Positions 15,413 to 24,670 are shown, numbered from the stretch's first letter. The stretch: DNA of 38,276 bases from Candidatus Aegiribacteria sp. (GCA_023138735.1 JAGLOY010000035.1:1-38276); one strand, 5' to 3'. Numbers and translations are program-made. The notes: generated from the letters alone by a model not told the origin.

Positions 15413-17761
15413 ATGACACATGCACAGAATTTACTGGATCTCCTTCAGAAAAGACTGGTGTTTCTCGACGGGGGAACGGGAACCGAACTTATAAAAAGGG
15501 GCATGCCTTCAGGTGTTGCAACTGCAGAATGGGCGGCAGCAAATACTGAAATCCTCAGAGCTGTACATTCCGACTTTGCCGATGCTGGAGCGGATTTAGT
15601 TCTTACTTGCACTTTCGGTGGTACGGGAGCGTATCTCAAAACTACTGATAGCGTTAGAGATACTAATCGAATTCTTGCGGACACAGCAATTGCTGCCGTT
15701 GGAGATAAAGCCATAGTCGCGGCGAGCATCGGTCCTACCGGCAGGCTGATACATCCCTCGGGAACAATGACGTGGAAAGAAGCCTATCACCTTTTCAGTG
15801 TACAGGCAGAAGCTCTTGCTGATTCGGGGATAGATATATTCTTCCTCGAAACATTCTCAGATCCAAGGGAACTTAAGGCTGCGGTCCTGGCCGTAAGGGA
15901 CAATGTTCCCGATGCTTTCATCTCGGCCCAGATGACTTTCAGCGACAGTTCCCTGTCACTGTCCGGCACATCTCCTACAGCACTTGCGGTTCTAACGAAT
16001 CAGCTTCCAGTTGATGCGGTTGGTGCCAACTGCGGAACGGGACCCGAAGAACTACTCCCGATAATCCAGGAAATGGTGCGATTTTCCGGCAGATGGGTAA
16101 CGGTTGAACCCAATGCTGGCCTTCCGGCAAACGGACTCTACGACATGACTCCTGATAGATTTGCGAGGTGGCTTGAAGATTTCGCAAGAAGCGGAGCCGC
16201 TATCATCGGCGGCTGCTGCGGCAGCAGCCCTGCGCATGTGAGGGAGTACGTCTCTCTTCTTGGAGATCGTTCTGTGGTTGAATCGCACTGCGAGCCACTT
16301 CAACTTTTTACATCTGTGGACAGAATGGTCTCCATCGGGGACAGGATGCTCACAGTTGGGGAATCCATCAACCCTACCGGCAAAAAAAGCTTGCAGAATT
16401 CCATTGCAAATGGAGATTTCTTCTCCATTATTTCGCTGGCCAGGGCTCAGGGAAGGGCCGACCTTATTGATGTGAACCTTGGTCTGGAAAGGTTACTTCC
16501 CGATGGTTTTGTCCATGAGATATTCAGCCGGCTTTCAATCGGCATGCCCATTTCCGTCGACCTTTCAGACCCGGGCAATATAGAAGCCGCCTTCTCCGAA
16601 ATGGGAGGGATCGGCATTCTTAACTCCCTGATTGCAACGGAGCAGTATATCGGCAAAAGAGTGAGTACACTCCTTCGCCATGGCGGCTATACTGTCCTTC
16701 TTCCTATCGATGAGGATGGTCCGGGAAACACTGCTGAGGAAAGGTTGATCAAATTGGAAAAGGGGATAGCTATTCTGGAAAGCCACGGATTTCCAGAGAG
16801 TAGAATTATCGCTGATCCAATAGTGAAACCTATTGGTACAGGTGCTGAGGGCCATTTGATCCTGGACACTCTGAGATTGTTCAGTCAGAGAGGGTTACTG
16901 ACCATAGCGGGTATATCGAACATCTCCTACGGTCTTCCTGATAGAAGCAGCCTAAATGCGGCCCTTCTGGCTTCGCTTGGATCCTCGGGGCTGGATATGG
17001 CCATCCTTGACGTACTTGACAGCAAAGTACTTGAAATGCACAGAAATACGCAGATCCTCCTGGGAAATATAGAACCGGTCGAGAGAAGGCTTCCGGAGCT
17101 CGACCCTCAGGGAATATCTCCTGATTACATGGGAATTCTGATCAAGAGCATAATTATTGGAGACCGTCGACAGACCGAAGCAACCGCTCGGGAATTGCTT
17201 GAAAGCGGTCGAAGTGCAAGAGAGATACTGGAAAAGGGGCTTTCTCCTGCAATGGAGAAAGTCGGAGACCTGTATAATCGGAAAAAGCTTTTCCTGCCTC
17301 ATCTAATATCTTCAGCTGGAGCGTCTGCAGTACTGACTAAACTACTCAAGCCTTACCTGGAAAAAGAGAAAGTGCTTTCATGCAGGGGCAGGATAGTTCT
17401 TGCATCGGTGAGAGGCGATATTCATGACATCGGCAAGAATCTTGTTGCCCTCTTCCTCCGAAATGCCGGATTTGAAGTTCACGATCTCGGTAAGGATGTA
17501 CATGCCGATGAAATCGTATCGAAGGCAGTGGAAACCAGCGCAGATATTATTGCTCTTTCAGCGCTTATGAGTACCACTGCACCAGAAATGGAAAAAGTCA
17601 TTGTTCTTGCGAAATCCAGGGGGCTCTCCACCCGGATTATGGTTGGAGGAGCTGTGCTTACCGAGGACTATGCAGATTCAATAGGAGCAGACGGGTACGC
17701 CAGTAATGCGTACGGAGCGGTACAGACAGCATCCGATCTTATGAGAAACAGCGATAGTTGA
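15413..17761 (+). CDS. metH: cobalamin-dependent methionine synthase, short form without activation domain
   Basis: The 782-residue enzyme transfers methyl from methyl-THF to homocysteine through B12. Domains in order: the homocysteine-binding barrel (1-~290; zinc ligands Cys207, Cys268, Cys269 in GGCCGSSP), the pterin-binding barrel (~305-560; GESINPTGKKS, DVNLGLERLLPDG), the cobalamin cap (~575-660) and the Rossmann B12 domain (~660-782) with RGDIHDIGKN, in which His671 is the cobalt ligand. Full MetH is ~1200 residues; here the SAM-dependent reactivation domain is absent, as in some thermophile and anaerobe enzymes. I chose ATG 15413 over the in-frame TTG at 15386 because the latter lies inside the upstream gene. 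No separate reactivase gene is seen nearby. Confidence 0.93.
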   Translation: MTHAQNLLDLLQKRLVFLDGGTGTELIKRGMPSGVATAEWAAANTEILRAVHSDFADAGADLVLTCTFGGTGAYLKTTDSVRDTNRILADTAIAAVGDKAIVAASIGPTGRLIHPSGTMTWKEAYHLFSVQAEALADSGIDIFFLETFSDPRELKAAVLAVRDNVPDAFISAQMTFSDSSLSLSGTSPTALAVLTNQLPVDAVGANCGTGPEELLPIIQEMVRFSGRWVTVEPNAGLPANGLYDMTPDRFARWLEDFARSGAAIIGGCCGSSPAHVREYVSLLGDRSVVESHCEPLQLFTSVDRMVSIGDRMLTVGESINPTGKKSLQNSIANGDFFSIISLARAQGRADLIDVNLGLERLLPDGFVHEIFSRLSIGMPISVDLSDPGNIEAAFSEMGGIGILNSLIATEQYIGKRVSTLLRHGGYTVLLPIDEDGPGNTAEERLIKLEKGIAILESHGFPESRIIADPIVKPIGTGAEGHLILDTLRLFSQRGLLTIAGISNISYGLPDRSSLNAALLASLGSSGLDMAILDVLDSKVLEMHRNTQILLGNIEPVERRLPELDPQGISPDYMGILIKSIIIGDRRQTEATARELLESGRSAREILEKGLSPAMEKVGDLYNRKKLFLPHLISSAGASAVLTKLLKPYLEKEKVLSCRGRIVLASVRGDIHDIGKNLVALFLRNAGFEVHDLGKDVHADEIVSKAVETSADIIALSALMSTTAPEMEKVIVLAKSRGLSTRIMVGGAVLTEDYADSIGADGYASNAYGAVQTASDLMRNSDS

Positions 17762-17792
17762 TGTCAGATCGTAAATTCAGGGTGTTTCCGCG

Positions 17793-18920
17793 CTACTGAA
17801 CCGCTTCCAGTATATAGACTTTCTGGTAACCGTCGGCGGGGTCCTCAGCGTATGCGAGGATTCCGTTGCCGTCAATGTAGAATCTCCATGAATTGCCGTC
17901 CGGATGATCTCCTGCTACCTCGGCGTAGTACATCAATTCCCCGGAGCTGCTGTACACGCTGAAGGTCGGCACGTTTGGTCCACCGTGCTGAACCCAGATA
18001 TTTCCCTCTCCATCAACTTCAAGACCTCTGATCAGAGGCTTGTACGGGTCAGGCTCAACTGGAGTCATCGGATCCATATCCATAGCCGCCATTTTAGCTC
18101 TCAGGATCAGCCTTTCCATCTCTAGTTCTTCATCCGTCCTCAATACAGGTTCAAGATCAAGCTCGATCCGCCCGGTTTCCTCTCCGTTGGATCCGTAGAT
18201 GATAACCACTGCTTCCTCGGTTGACCTGGGCGCGATGAAGGTATTACCGGAATAATCAGCAGCAATATCGTAACCGTACCAAACCAGTGCGATCATTGAA
18301 GTCATATCAGCGGGGTTAAATAGTGCTGTTTCTTCAAGATATGTTACTACTGGTTCCGCATTACCACAAGTGTATTTTGCAACACTTATCAGTAATTGCG
18401 GTTCTCCGGAGGAGACATCAAAATTGATGTCCTTCCTGACGTAGAGGCTGTCTTCGGCACCTTCAATACAGGTGGGAGGGGTTCCCAGCGAAGGCAATGA
18501 ACCGAGCCATTCACCTGTGTAATAATCGTACTGATGCACTCCGAGTATCTCACTGCCATCACCGGTCAAATAAACATGACCGTCTTCAGATATTCCCAGG
18601 AACGCGATGCTCTGAAGCTCTCCCGGTCCGTTGCCCCTTCTTCCTATCTGCCTCTGGTATTCACCCTCCGGAGAATAGATTCGAACACAGGCCAGGGCGC
18701 AGTCAAGCAGTGCAATATTGCCGTCGGGACCGTACGCAAGCCCTTCTATTGCTCCCATGACGTATGTGGAATCCCCGATATCAATACCTATGGAATCCAC
18801 AGATACGAGGTAGACTGTGGGGACTTCGGAAGTAGTCCCATCCGGAGCTTCACCGATCGTCTCTTCTCCGCCGCAGCTTATGAAAAGAGCTATGACTGCG
18901 GCTGCTGTTAAAATTCTCAT
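17793..18920 (-). CDS. 6-bladed beta-propeller lipoprotein
   Basis: The 375-residue exported protein has a signal peptide ending in a probable lipobox (ALFISC, Cys16), then a Glu/Thr-rich linker. Repeated NHL-type propeller blades follow: IEGLAYGPDGNIALLD, IRGLEVDGEGNIWVQ, and IGRRGNGPGELQSIAFLGIS, the last a classic signature of the 6-bladed propeller family. Blade repeats continue to the C terminus. Function is not known; related proteins are abundant secreted propellers in FCB-group bacteria. GGGGAGGAAACG precedes the ATG and a good sigma-70-type promoter lies at 18974-19001. It converges with metH, leaving 31 bases. Confidence 0.82.
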   Translation of the reverse strand: MRILTAAAVIALFISCGGEETIGEAPDGTTSEVPTVYLVSVDSIGIDIGDSTYVMGAIEGLAYGPDGNIALLDCALACVRIYSPEGEYQRQIGRRGNGPGELQSIAFLGISEDGHVYLTGDGSEILGVHQYDYYTGEWLGSLPSLGTPPTCIEGAEDSLYVRKDINFDVSSGEPQLLISVAKYTCGNAEPVVTYLEETALFNPADMTSMIALVWYGYDIAADYSGNTFIAPRSTEEAVVIIYGSNGEETGRIELDLEPVLRTDEELEMERLILRAKMAAMDMDPMTPVEPDPYKPLIRGLEVDGEGNIWVQHGGPNVPTFSVYSSSGELMYYAEVAGDHPDGNSWRFYIDGNGILAYAEDPADGYQKVYILEAVQ

Positions 18921-18973
18921 CGTTTCCTCCCCGACTGGAATGTGGCTCTTTCTCGTTGATGAATACTCTCGTG

Positions 18974-19001
18974 TAAATATTCAGATAAACGGATTTGTCA
19001 A
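18974..19001 (-). promoter_or_regulatory. sigma-70-type promoter of the propeller lipoprotein gene
   Basis: On the minus strand TTGACA (18996-19001) is followed after 16 bases by TATTTA (18974-18979). Transcription would start near 18967, about 47 bases before the ATG. The surrounding 19000-19090 is strongly AT-rich, with short imperfect inverted repeats (for example CAGATA-N9-TATCTG at 19011-19031). Nothing coding is seen in 18921-19106. Confidence 0.6.
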
Positions 19002-19106
19002 GAGTATATACAGATATATCTAAATTATCTGCAATAAACCTATCATCTATTCTATATTATTATTGTATATAGTATTCTGTAAGTGTCACAAGTGAGTTCG
19101 GCCCCG

Positions 19107-19451
19107 CTAAATTCGGATTTCGACTATGTGGATTCGGGCCAGGGACGAAGAGTCGTTCTGGAAATGGTGTCTCTCGTAAGGACGTACGATAATGACATCT
19201 CCTTCGCCAACCATGTGCATCGCTCCGTCACCGTCCATCAAAAGAAGCTCTCCCTGAAGGATTGTTACTACTCGCTGGAAATCGAACTCCGTCCGCGGCA
19301 GCCTTCCTTCAGGTTTGATTGTGAGTAATCTGACTGTAAGGCCGCCGCTGCCCTGGGCCGGTCCTGCCAGAATTCTGGAAATCACGTTCCTGTAGCCCTG
19401 CCTGGTTTCACGCTCGGTCCTGATGGAACCGGCTTTTCTGATAAGTGCCAG
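19107..19451 (-). CDS. small cupin protein, probable CTG start
   Basis: This is a single-domain cupin of about 114 residues: a GYRNVISRILAGP lead-in, VRLLTIKPEGRLP, VVTILQGELLLMDGDG, GEGDVIIVRPYERHHFQN. The second cupin motif keeps its shape, but the first (normally G-x5-HxH-x3,4-E) reads RLPRTEFDFQRV with no histidines, so normal metal binding is doubtful. Start choice: the only ATG/GTG/TTG start in the region is GTG at 19385. However, a GGGGAGG site at 19458-19464 stands six bases before an in-frame CTG (19449-19451), and the extra residues match the usual N terminus of the family (TRQGYRNV). The site is built into the stop region of the patatin gene, so the two are coupled. The shorter reading would be 19107-19385. 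Confidence 0.65.
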   Translation of the reverse strand: MALIRKAGSIRTERETRQGYRNVISRILAGPAQGSGGLTVRLLTIKPEGRLPRTEFDFQRVVTILQGELLLMDGDGAMHMVGEGDVIIVRPYERHHFQNDSSSLARIHIVEIRI

Positions 19452-19454
19452 TTT

Positions 19455-21578
19455 CTACCTCCCCGGTCCGTACGTTGATGAAGACCCCACCGAGACAGTC
19501 CATCTGCTTCCGAAGGCAGAAGACCACCCCCAGCTGACCGATGCCGGACCCATGGGTGTGTCGAGTCCTGCCGCCAGCCCGGTTCCCCATGTCCATTCGC
19601 TGTCTTTAATTTCAAATGGTGATTCCCAGTCGCATACAGCACCGGCTTCAATTGAAAGAAAGAAAGGCCCGTTCAGATCCCTGCGAAAGCGTGCAAGTCC
19701 CGCTATCCTCTGCCTTGACGGAAGAGAGTAATAAGGCATCCCCGGGATGTTCCTTGCAGCCGAGAGCCGGCATTCCTGCCAGTCCCAGGTGGTTCCAGCA
19801 AGCAGCTGCCCCCAGACGTTCAGAAGCATCGTCCCCTTCCTGAGGAAAGGAACCGCACCCTCGAAATCATATTCCAGGCTCAGATGTTTATGTGTCATAA
19901 GAGGAGCCCACGAGACCCTTGTTTCAAATCTTACACCTGTACTAGGATGTACCGGATTATCCATGGTTTCGGTAAGGTGACTGAAAAATACCGAAGCAAA
20001 TCCCTCAAATTCACCGGACCCGTATCTGTGAGCAGTGCCCGAAATACCGATTTCGTTAAGCCCTGACCAACCTGCGGAGAATCCGCGCGATATGTCCCCG
20101 CTGCCTTCTGTCACCACCCTGTAGGACGAACTCCCATCTCTTTCGAAGGCCTTAACCTGCATCTGATAAGCAGAAAGCGAGTAATCAGCAAACCATTTTC
20201 TTCTTCCGGATGACAGGTCGAGAATACGAAACTCCGCAAACAGATAGTTGTCTCCTCCCCCGGCATTCAGTATCAGATGATCACCTGCGTTCAGGATATT
20301 CAGGTGCCTGTAGGTTATCCTGCCGTCCAGACCGAACTGGTTGTTGTAGGTCATTCCAATTCCTATGGATGAGGGCTCCCGTTCAGTAAAAGTGTAAATG
20401 ATGTCAACAAATCCGGAATCGGATGCAGGTTCCAAGAAGTAATCTACTCTGTCAAACAAACCTGAAGCGTAGAGTTTTTCGGCGGCGTCCCGAAGGTTTA
20501 CCGCAGTGGCTCTGTCTCCGGTTGAGAGTATCATCCAGTCAAGAACAGCATCTTCCGACACTTCCGTCAACCCTGTGAATTCTATTCCGCCGATCAGGAA
20601 GGCCCGTGCTACATCTTCTCCGGGTGATGAATCATGCCTTTCGTCCCTGGGGATCTCGGGATGTTCCCGCAGGTACTGAAGCATTTGCGCGAAAGCCAGT
20701 TCTATCAGGCTGTCGGCAGCTTCGGTTGTGAAATTGTAACTTTTCGCGCCATGCAGATCGGGCCTGAAATAGAAATCCGGCTCAGCGCTGTAGATATTGT
20801 TAACCCTTGCTGACAGCGCGCTGTAGGTCAGGCTGCCGACCTGAATCATGGTCGGTATTTCGGGAATGTCCGGCGATCCCGAGGAAATGTCAACGGCGAG
20901 TACCGGATAATCCCATGTCTCCCGGGCAACATCAACAGGTAAGTTATCTCCCACACCGCCGTCAACCAGCAGCAATTCTCCCATCCTTACCGCGGGGAAT
21001 ACCGCCGGAACCGCCATTGAGCTCAGCTGGCACCGTGAGAGGTTTCCCGAGGAATGAACTATTCTTTCATGACTTACAAGATCAAACGCCACGAGCCTCA
21101 GCGGAACAGGCAGGGAATCGAAATGCATCCCGGTCTCTACCTGAACCGGACAGGTAAGTGATGACAGAAGGGACCCCACTCTCTGAGTTGAAACGGCGCT
21201 GCGGGGAAGAAGGGGAGAAAATCCCTTCACCTGCAGCCTGAGAATGTCATGGGAATTCGACAATCGAAGGGGAAGCATCGAAAGCCTGCTGTCAGGTCTG
21301 GAAGAGAACAGCAGACTCCAGTCGGTATTTCTGACCATTGAATCGATGTAAGCGGGGGAATAACCGCAAGCGTAGAGTCCTCCTATCAGCGAGCCCATGC
21401 TTGCCCCGGTTACACTTCGAATACATACATTCTCCTCCTCAAGGGCAAGCAATACTCCAACATGTGCAAACCCTCGAGCACCTCCGCCGGACAGAACCAA
21501 TGATATTCCATTATGGCTGCCATCGGACTGGGCGGATAATAATGTGAGAACAAGCAATAAAAGCATTTGAAAAAGCAT
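19455..21578 (-). CDS. patatin-like phospholipase with POTRA and outer-membrane barrel (PlpD type)
   Basis: The 707-residue protein has a signal peptide (MLFQMLLLLVLTLLSAQS), then a patatin lipase domain with oxyanion loop SGGGARGFAHVG (30-41), nucleophile Ser60 in GASMG, and the catalytic Asp206 in LLVDGGVGDNLPV. A POTRA-like segment follows (EFTGLTEVSEDAVLDWM ... LYASGLFDRVDYF, around 335-390), then a long beta-barrel of Omp85/BamA type (alternating strands, ending SWGWSSAFGSRWTVSVG). This order defines type Vd autotransporters such as PlpD, in which the barrel exports or displays the phospholipase. It is encoded upstream of, and coupled to, the cupin gene. ATG 21578 lacks a strong ribosome site; the next in-frame ATG is 4 codons later. 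Confidence 0.9.
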   Translation of the reverse strand: MLFQMLLLLVLTLLSAQSDGSHNGISLVLSGGGARGFAHVGVLLALEEENVCIRSVTGASMGSLIGGLYACGYSPAYIDSMVRNTDWSLLFSSRPDSRLSMLPLRLSNSHDILRLQVKGFSPLLPRSAVSTQRVGSLLSSLTCPVQVETGMHFDSLPVPLRLVAFDLVSHERIVHSSGNLSRCQLSSMAVPAVFPAVRMGELLLVDGGVGDNLPVDVARETWDYPVLAVDISSGSPDIPEIPTMIQVGSLTYSALSARVNNIYSAEPDFYFRPDLHGAKSYNFTTEAADSLIELAFAQMLQYLREHPEIPRDERHDSSPGEDVARAFLIGGIEFTGLTEVSEDAVLDWMILSTGDRATAVNLRDAAEKLYASGLFDRVDYFLEPASDSGFVDIIYTFTEREPSSIGIGMTYNNQFGLDGRITYRHLNILNAGDHLILNAGGGDNYLFAEFRILDLSSGRRKWFADYSLSAYQMQVKAFERDGSSSYRVVTEGSGDISRGFSAGWSGLNEIGISGTAHRYGSGEFEGFASVFFSHLTETMDNPVHPSTGVRFETRVSWAPLMTHKHLSLEYDFEGAVPFLRKGTMLLNVWGQLLAGTTWDWQECRLSAARNIPGMPYYSLPSRQRIAGLARFRRDLNGPFFLSIEAGAVCDWESPFEIKDSEWTWGTGLAAGLDTPMGPASVSWGWSSAFGSRWTVSVGSSSTYGPGR

Positions 21579-21695
21579 GACACCGAACCCTTTACGATGG
21601 GAACCTGATTTTGTATTCTATTGTTTCATAAATGCAACATTATCCAAGAGAACTACATTTCTAATATTATACACTCCTTAACGAAAGGAAAATGC

Positions 21696-23633
21696 ATGAA
21701 AACCCTCTTCTGCATAATACTTCTTGTTTCCGGTGCTGCCCTTGCCTCGGGGCTTACAACTCTGGAATCATCGGCAGACGGCATTGTTTTTGAGCTTTCG
21801 GTTCCACAGCCTGTCTTCAGAACCCTGGCTATCAGGGGAGAGAACTACTCCGCTGCTGTGATTGAAGGTTCCGAAAATGTCAACGATTTCTCATATCCCA
21901 GGATGCCGGTATACCGCGCCTGGCTGGAGATCCCTGTTGGTGCTACTGTTGAAGTCTCGATTACAGATGAAACCGTTCAGAATTTCAGCGGTCCGCAGTG
22001 GCCCATTAATCCGGGTATACTGTCCGCTGTAAAAAGCGGTCCTCGCGAAAACTTTGTCATGGAACTCAACGATGAAGTTTACAACTCCTCCGCGGCTTAC
22101 CCCGACGAATGGGTAAGGGTTATATACGCAGGCCAGATGCGCGGCCGTAACCTGGCCCTCGTTGAAGTTCTTCCACTGCGCTGGAACCCTTCGGGCAATA
22201 CCTGTGATCTTCTCAGTGAAGCTACTATCTCCCTCTCATTCGAAGGCGGCGACCTTAGCGCAACATACGAAAACGCAAGCAGATTATATGCTCCCCAATT
22301 TGAAGAGCTGCTTTCCTCCCTGACAGTCAACTACGGCACATTCGAAGGCGGCTGCGACACTCCTCCGGCTCCTTACCTCATTGTCGGGCATTCCGACTTC
22401 GTTGCGACCGGTATGGACGCTTTCGTTACCTGGAAGGAAAGCCTTGGCTTTGACGTAACCATGGTCGACCTGAGCGTAACCGGAAGTTCAGCAGCAGAGA
22501 TCCAGACCTACATTCACACTGCCATCAACAGCGGAACCGTCTACGTACTGCTCGTTGGTGATAACGAATACCTTCCGGGCGGCACGGCAACTGAATACGG
22601 CGGCGTGACCGACCTTTACTACTCAGCCCTTGATGACGGCGGCTTCATACCTGATGCCTTCCTGGGCAGGTTCTCCGTGACAACTGTGGGCCAGACGGTA
22701 TTGATGGCCGACAGGGTCATCGATTACGAGCAGAATGTCAGCGGCGCTACACCATGGGTGCAGCATACCTGCTGGATAGCAAGTAGCGATAACTCAAGCG
22801 TTTCTGAAGGAACGCACAACTTCTGCATATCAACGTATCTTGATCCCCTCGGATACACTTACGACAAGATATATCCTGCATCCGGCGGTACAGCCGCCCA
22901 GGCCGTGACCTCAATAAACAGCGGCGTATCCATGCTCACGTTCTCCGGGCACGGCAGTGCTACAAGCTGGGCGGATATGTCTTTCGGACTGAGCAGTTTC
23001 AACACTCTTACCAATGGCAGCATGCTCCCTGGCGTTCTTTCACACGCCTGTAATACAGGAGATTATGGTACTTCTACTGCCTGGTGCGAAACCTGGACAA
23101 GAACACCCGGCAGAGGCGGGCTCTGGTTCTGGGGATGTGTGCCATCATCCTACTGGGATGAGGATGATTACCAGGAAAGGGGAGAGTACGACTACTTCCT
23201 CGGACAAAGCATTAACTGGTCCATGGGCTTCCTTAACGGCGGGTTAATGACCGTATTCGTGCAGTACAGCGGCGGCGGCAGAACGAAGTATTACTATGAA
23301 GGTTACAACCTCATGGGAGACCCCTCTGTCCAGATGGCCATATGGGGAAGTACCGGAATGGAAGAGCAGCACGGTGGTGCTCTGCAGAACACAGGCATTC
23401 TGGTCAATAATCCTGTAAGGTCTGCGGCAGTTGTTACCCTCAATGGCAACGGCCCTGCTGAGCTCAACGTCTTCGACCTTACCGGTCGACTCGTTGCAAC
23501 TCCTTACCTGGGAGAACTCAACGGCTCTCAAATGCTGAACTGGAACGCCAGCGACCTCACTCCTGGAATGTACTTCCTCCGCCTTGATCAGGGCGGCGAA
23601 GTATCAATTGCAAGGGTTATGGTCATCAGGTAA
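21696..23633 (+). CDS. gingipain-like C25 cysteine peptidase with type IX sorting domain
   Basis: The 645-residue secreted peptidase has a signal peptide (MKTLFCIILLVSGAALASG), a propeptide-like region with the RAWLEIPVGATVEV strand motif (~20-220), then a caspase-like C25 domain (~225-555). Catalytic His419 lies in LTFSGHGSATSW and Cys452 in LSHACNTGDYG, the usual spacing in the family. The C-terminal ~85 residues form a Por/type IX sorting domain (NNPVRSAAVV, ELNVFDLTGRLV, LTPGMYFLRL, ARVMVIR). I chose ATG 21696 for its GAAAGGA site and signal peptide; the longer frame from 21621 adds an unlikely N terminus. It stands alone, with a strong terminator after it. T9SS dependence is inferred from the tail; no T9SS gene is in the window. 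Confidence 0.92.
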   Translation: MKTLFCIILLVSGAALASGLTTLESSADGIVFELSVPQPVFRTLAIRGENYSAAVIEGSENVNDFSYPRMPVYRAWLEIPVGATVEVSITDETVQNFSGPQWPINPGILSAVKSGPRENFVMELNDEVYNSSAAYPDEWVRVIYAGQMRGRNLALVEVLPLRWNPSGNTCDLLSEATISLSFEGGDLSATYENASRLYAPQFEELLSSLTVNYGTFEGGCDTPPAPYLIVGHSDFVATGMDAFVTWKESLGFDVTMVDLSVTGSSAAEIQTYIHTAINSGTVYVLLVGDNEYLPGGTATEYGGVTDLYYSALDDGGFIPDAFLGRFSVTTVGQTVLMADRVIDYEQNVSGATPWVQHTCWIASSDNSSVSEGTHNFCISTYLDPLGYTYDKIYPASGGTAAQAVTSINSGVSMLTFSGHGSATSWADMSFGLSSFNTLTNGSMLPGVLSHACNTGDYGTSTAWCETWTRTPGRGGLWFWGCVPSSYWDEDDYQERGEYDYFLGQSINWSMGFLNGGLMTVFVQYSGGGRTKYYYEGYNLMGDPSVQMAIWGSTGMEEQHGGALQNTGILVNNPVRSAAVVTLNGNGPAELNVFDLTGRLVATPYLGELNGSQMLNWNASDLTPGMYFLRLDQGGEVSIARVMVIR

Positions 23634-23658
23634 GACTGCATCGTTAACATTGACAATT

Positions 23659-23687
23659 GCGGGAGGGCTAGGCCCTCCCGCTTTTTT
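23659..23687 (+). terminator. rho-independent terminator of the C25 peptidase gene
   Basis: A perfect 10-bp stem GCGGGAGGGC / GCCCTCCCGC with the 3-base loop TAG is followed by six T residues (23682-23687). It begins 26 bases after the stop codon. It is the clearest terminator in the window and isolates the peptidase from the next gene. Confidence 0.92.
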
Positions 23688-23782
23688 CATGGTGATTGAC
23701 TTCTACAGCTGTCTTCTTCATTTTAATTTGAGACTACAGGCGCGTATGGCATTGTTTTTGCAGTATTACGAAGGAGGGGTTT

Positions 23783-24670
23783 ATGGCTTATGCTTTTGTT
23801 CTGATGATCACAAGGATACTTGGTATCCCTGCGGCTCTTGTTCTGATCCTCCTGACGGTCACCTGCTCAGGGAGTGACGCAACCGGTCCCGGAGGCGGCG
23901 GTTCGGGCGGAACCGGCTTTGCCGGGCAGATAGACCACTCCTGCGCCGATCTCAATGATATTCCGGATTCGTGGATAGACAGTGTTCAGGTGAATATCCG
24001 AATGCATTATGCGCACACATCTCATGGTGGGCAGCTCACGACAGGCCTTGATCTGATAGAATCTGATGACTCCGCATACGATGTGGAAATAGGAAGCTCC
24101 TGGCTGCCGGACGTTACGGGCGCCCTATGCATCTTTGATGGGCAGGAGGGTGAGACATATATCTCTCCGGATCTTTTCTGGGAAACCTCAGATGGAATGA
24201 ACATGACCAGGGATGTACTCACGAACAATCCAACGATTATTGTCTGCATGTGGTGCTGGTGCGGTCAGATGGATTACTACACTGAAGATCAGGTGCAGGC
24301 TTACATAGACTCCATGTCCGTTCTTGAAAATGAATATTCCGGCGTTACTTTTGTATACATGACAGGCAACGCGCAAAGTACGGGCAGTGAGGGTTACAAC
24401 AGATATCTTCGAAACCAGCAGGTAAGAGATTTCTGTGAAAACAACAGTAAGATACTCTTTGACTTTGCCGATTTTGATGCCTGGTGGTACAATACTTCAA
24501 CTTCCCAGTGGGAACAGAACACGTACTCGTATTCAGGGAGCGAAATCCCGCTGGAGCATGAGGAATTCAACGGGGACGAGGCCGGACATACAACGTTCGA
24601 AAGCTGCAGGCAGAAAGGCCGGGCAGTCTGGTGGATGCTGGCCATGATCGCTGGCTGGGAAGGTATTTAG
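23783..24670 (+). CDS. secreted lipoprotein of unknown family with HTSHG motif
   Basis: The 295-residue exported protein has a hydrophobic signal ending at VTC-SGSDA (Cys32 as likely lipidation site, with an atypical lipobox), then a Gly-rich linker (GPGGGGSGGTG). The globular part has IRMHYAHTSHGGQLTTGL, TIIVCMWCWCGQ, VTFVYMTGNAQSTG and a C-terminal GHTTFESCRQKGRAVWWM followed by LAMIAGWEG. The ordered Ser/His/Asp-rich blocks and the parallel-fold look resemble an SGNH-like esterase, but I do not recognise the family and no GDS motif is present. ATG 23783 has an AGGAGG site. The gene is followed 56 bases later by the repeat protein, possibly on the same transcript. Cysteine is unusually frequent for an exported protein. 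Confidence 0.7.
   Translation: MAYAFVLMITRILGIPAALVLILLTVTCSGSDATGPGGGGSGGTGFAGQIDHSCADLNDIPDSWIDSVQVNIRMHYAHTSHGGQLTTGLDLIESDDSAYDVEIGSSWLPDVTGALCIFDGQEGETYISPDLFWETSDGMNMTRDVLTNNPTIIVCMWCWCGQMDYYTEDQVQAYIDSMSVLENEYSGVTFVYMTGNAQSTGSEGYNRYLRNQQVRDFCENNSKILFDFADFDAWWYNTSTSQWEQNTYSYSGSEIPLEHEEFNGDEAGHTTFESCRQKGRAVWWMLAMIAGWEGI

Noticed and set aside
17762-17792. Terminator between metH and the propeller lipoprotein gene
   Set aside because: The 31-base convergent gap shows no stem followed by a T-tract.
21338-21547. Short + strand ORFs opposite the patatin gene
   Set aside because: Antisense shadows without ribosome sites or recognisable sequence.
21579-21695. Divergent promoters between the patatin and C25 genes
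   Set aside because: The AT-rich gap contains several -10-like hexamers (TATTAT, TATACA, TACAAA) but no pair with a convincing -35; position not decidable.
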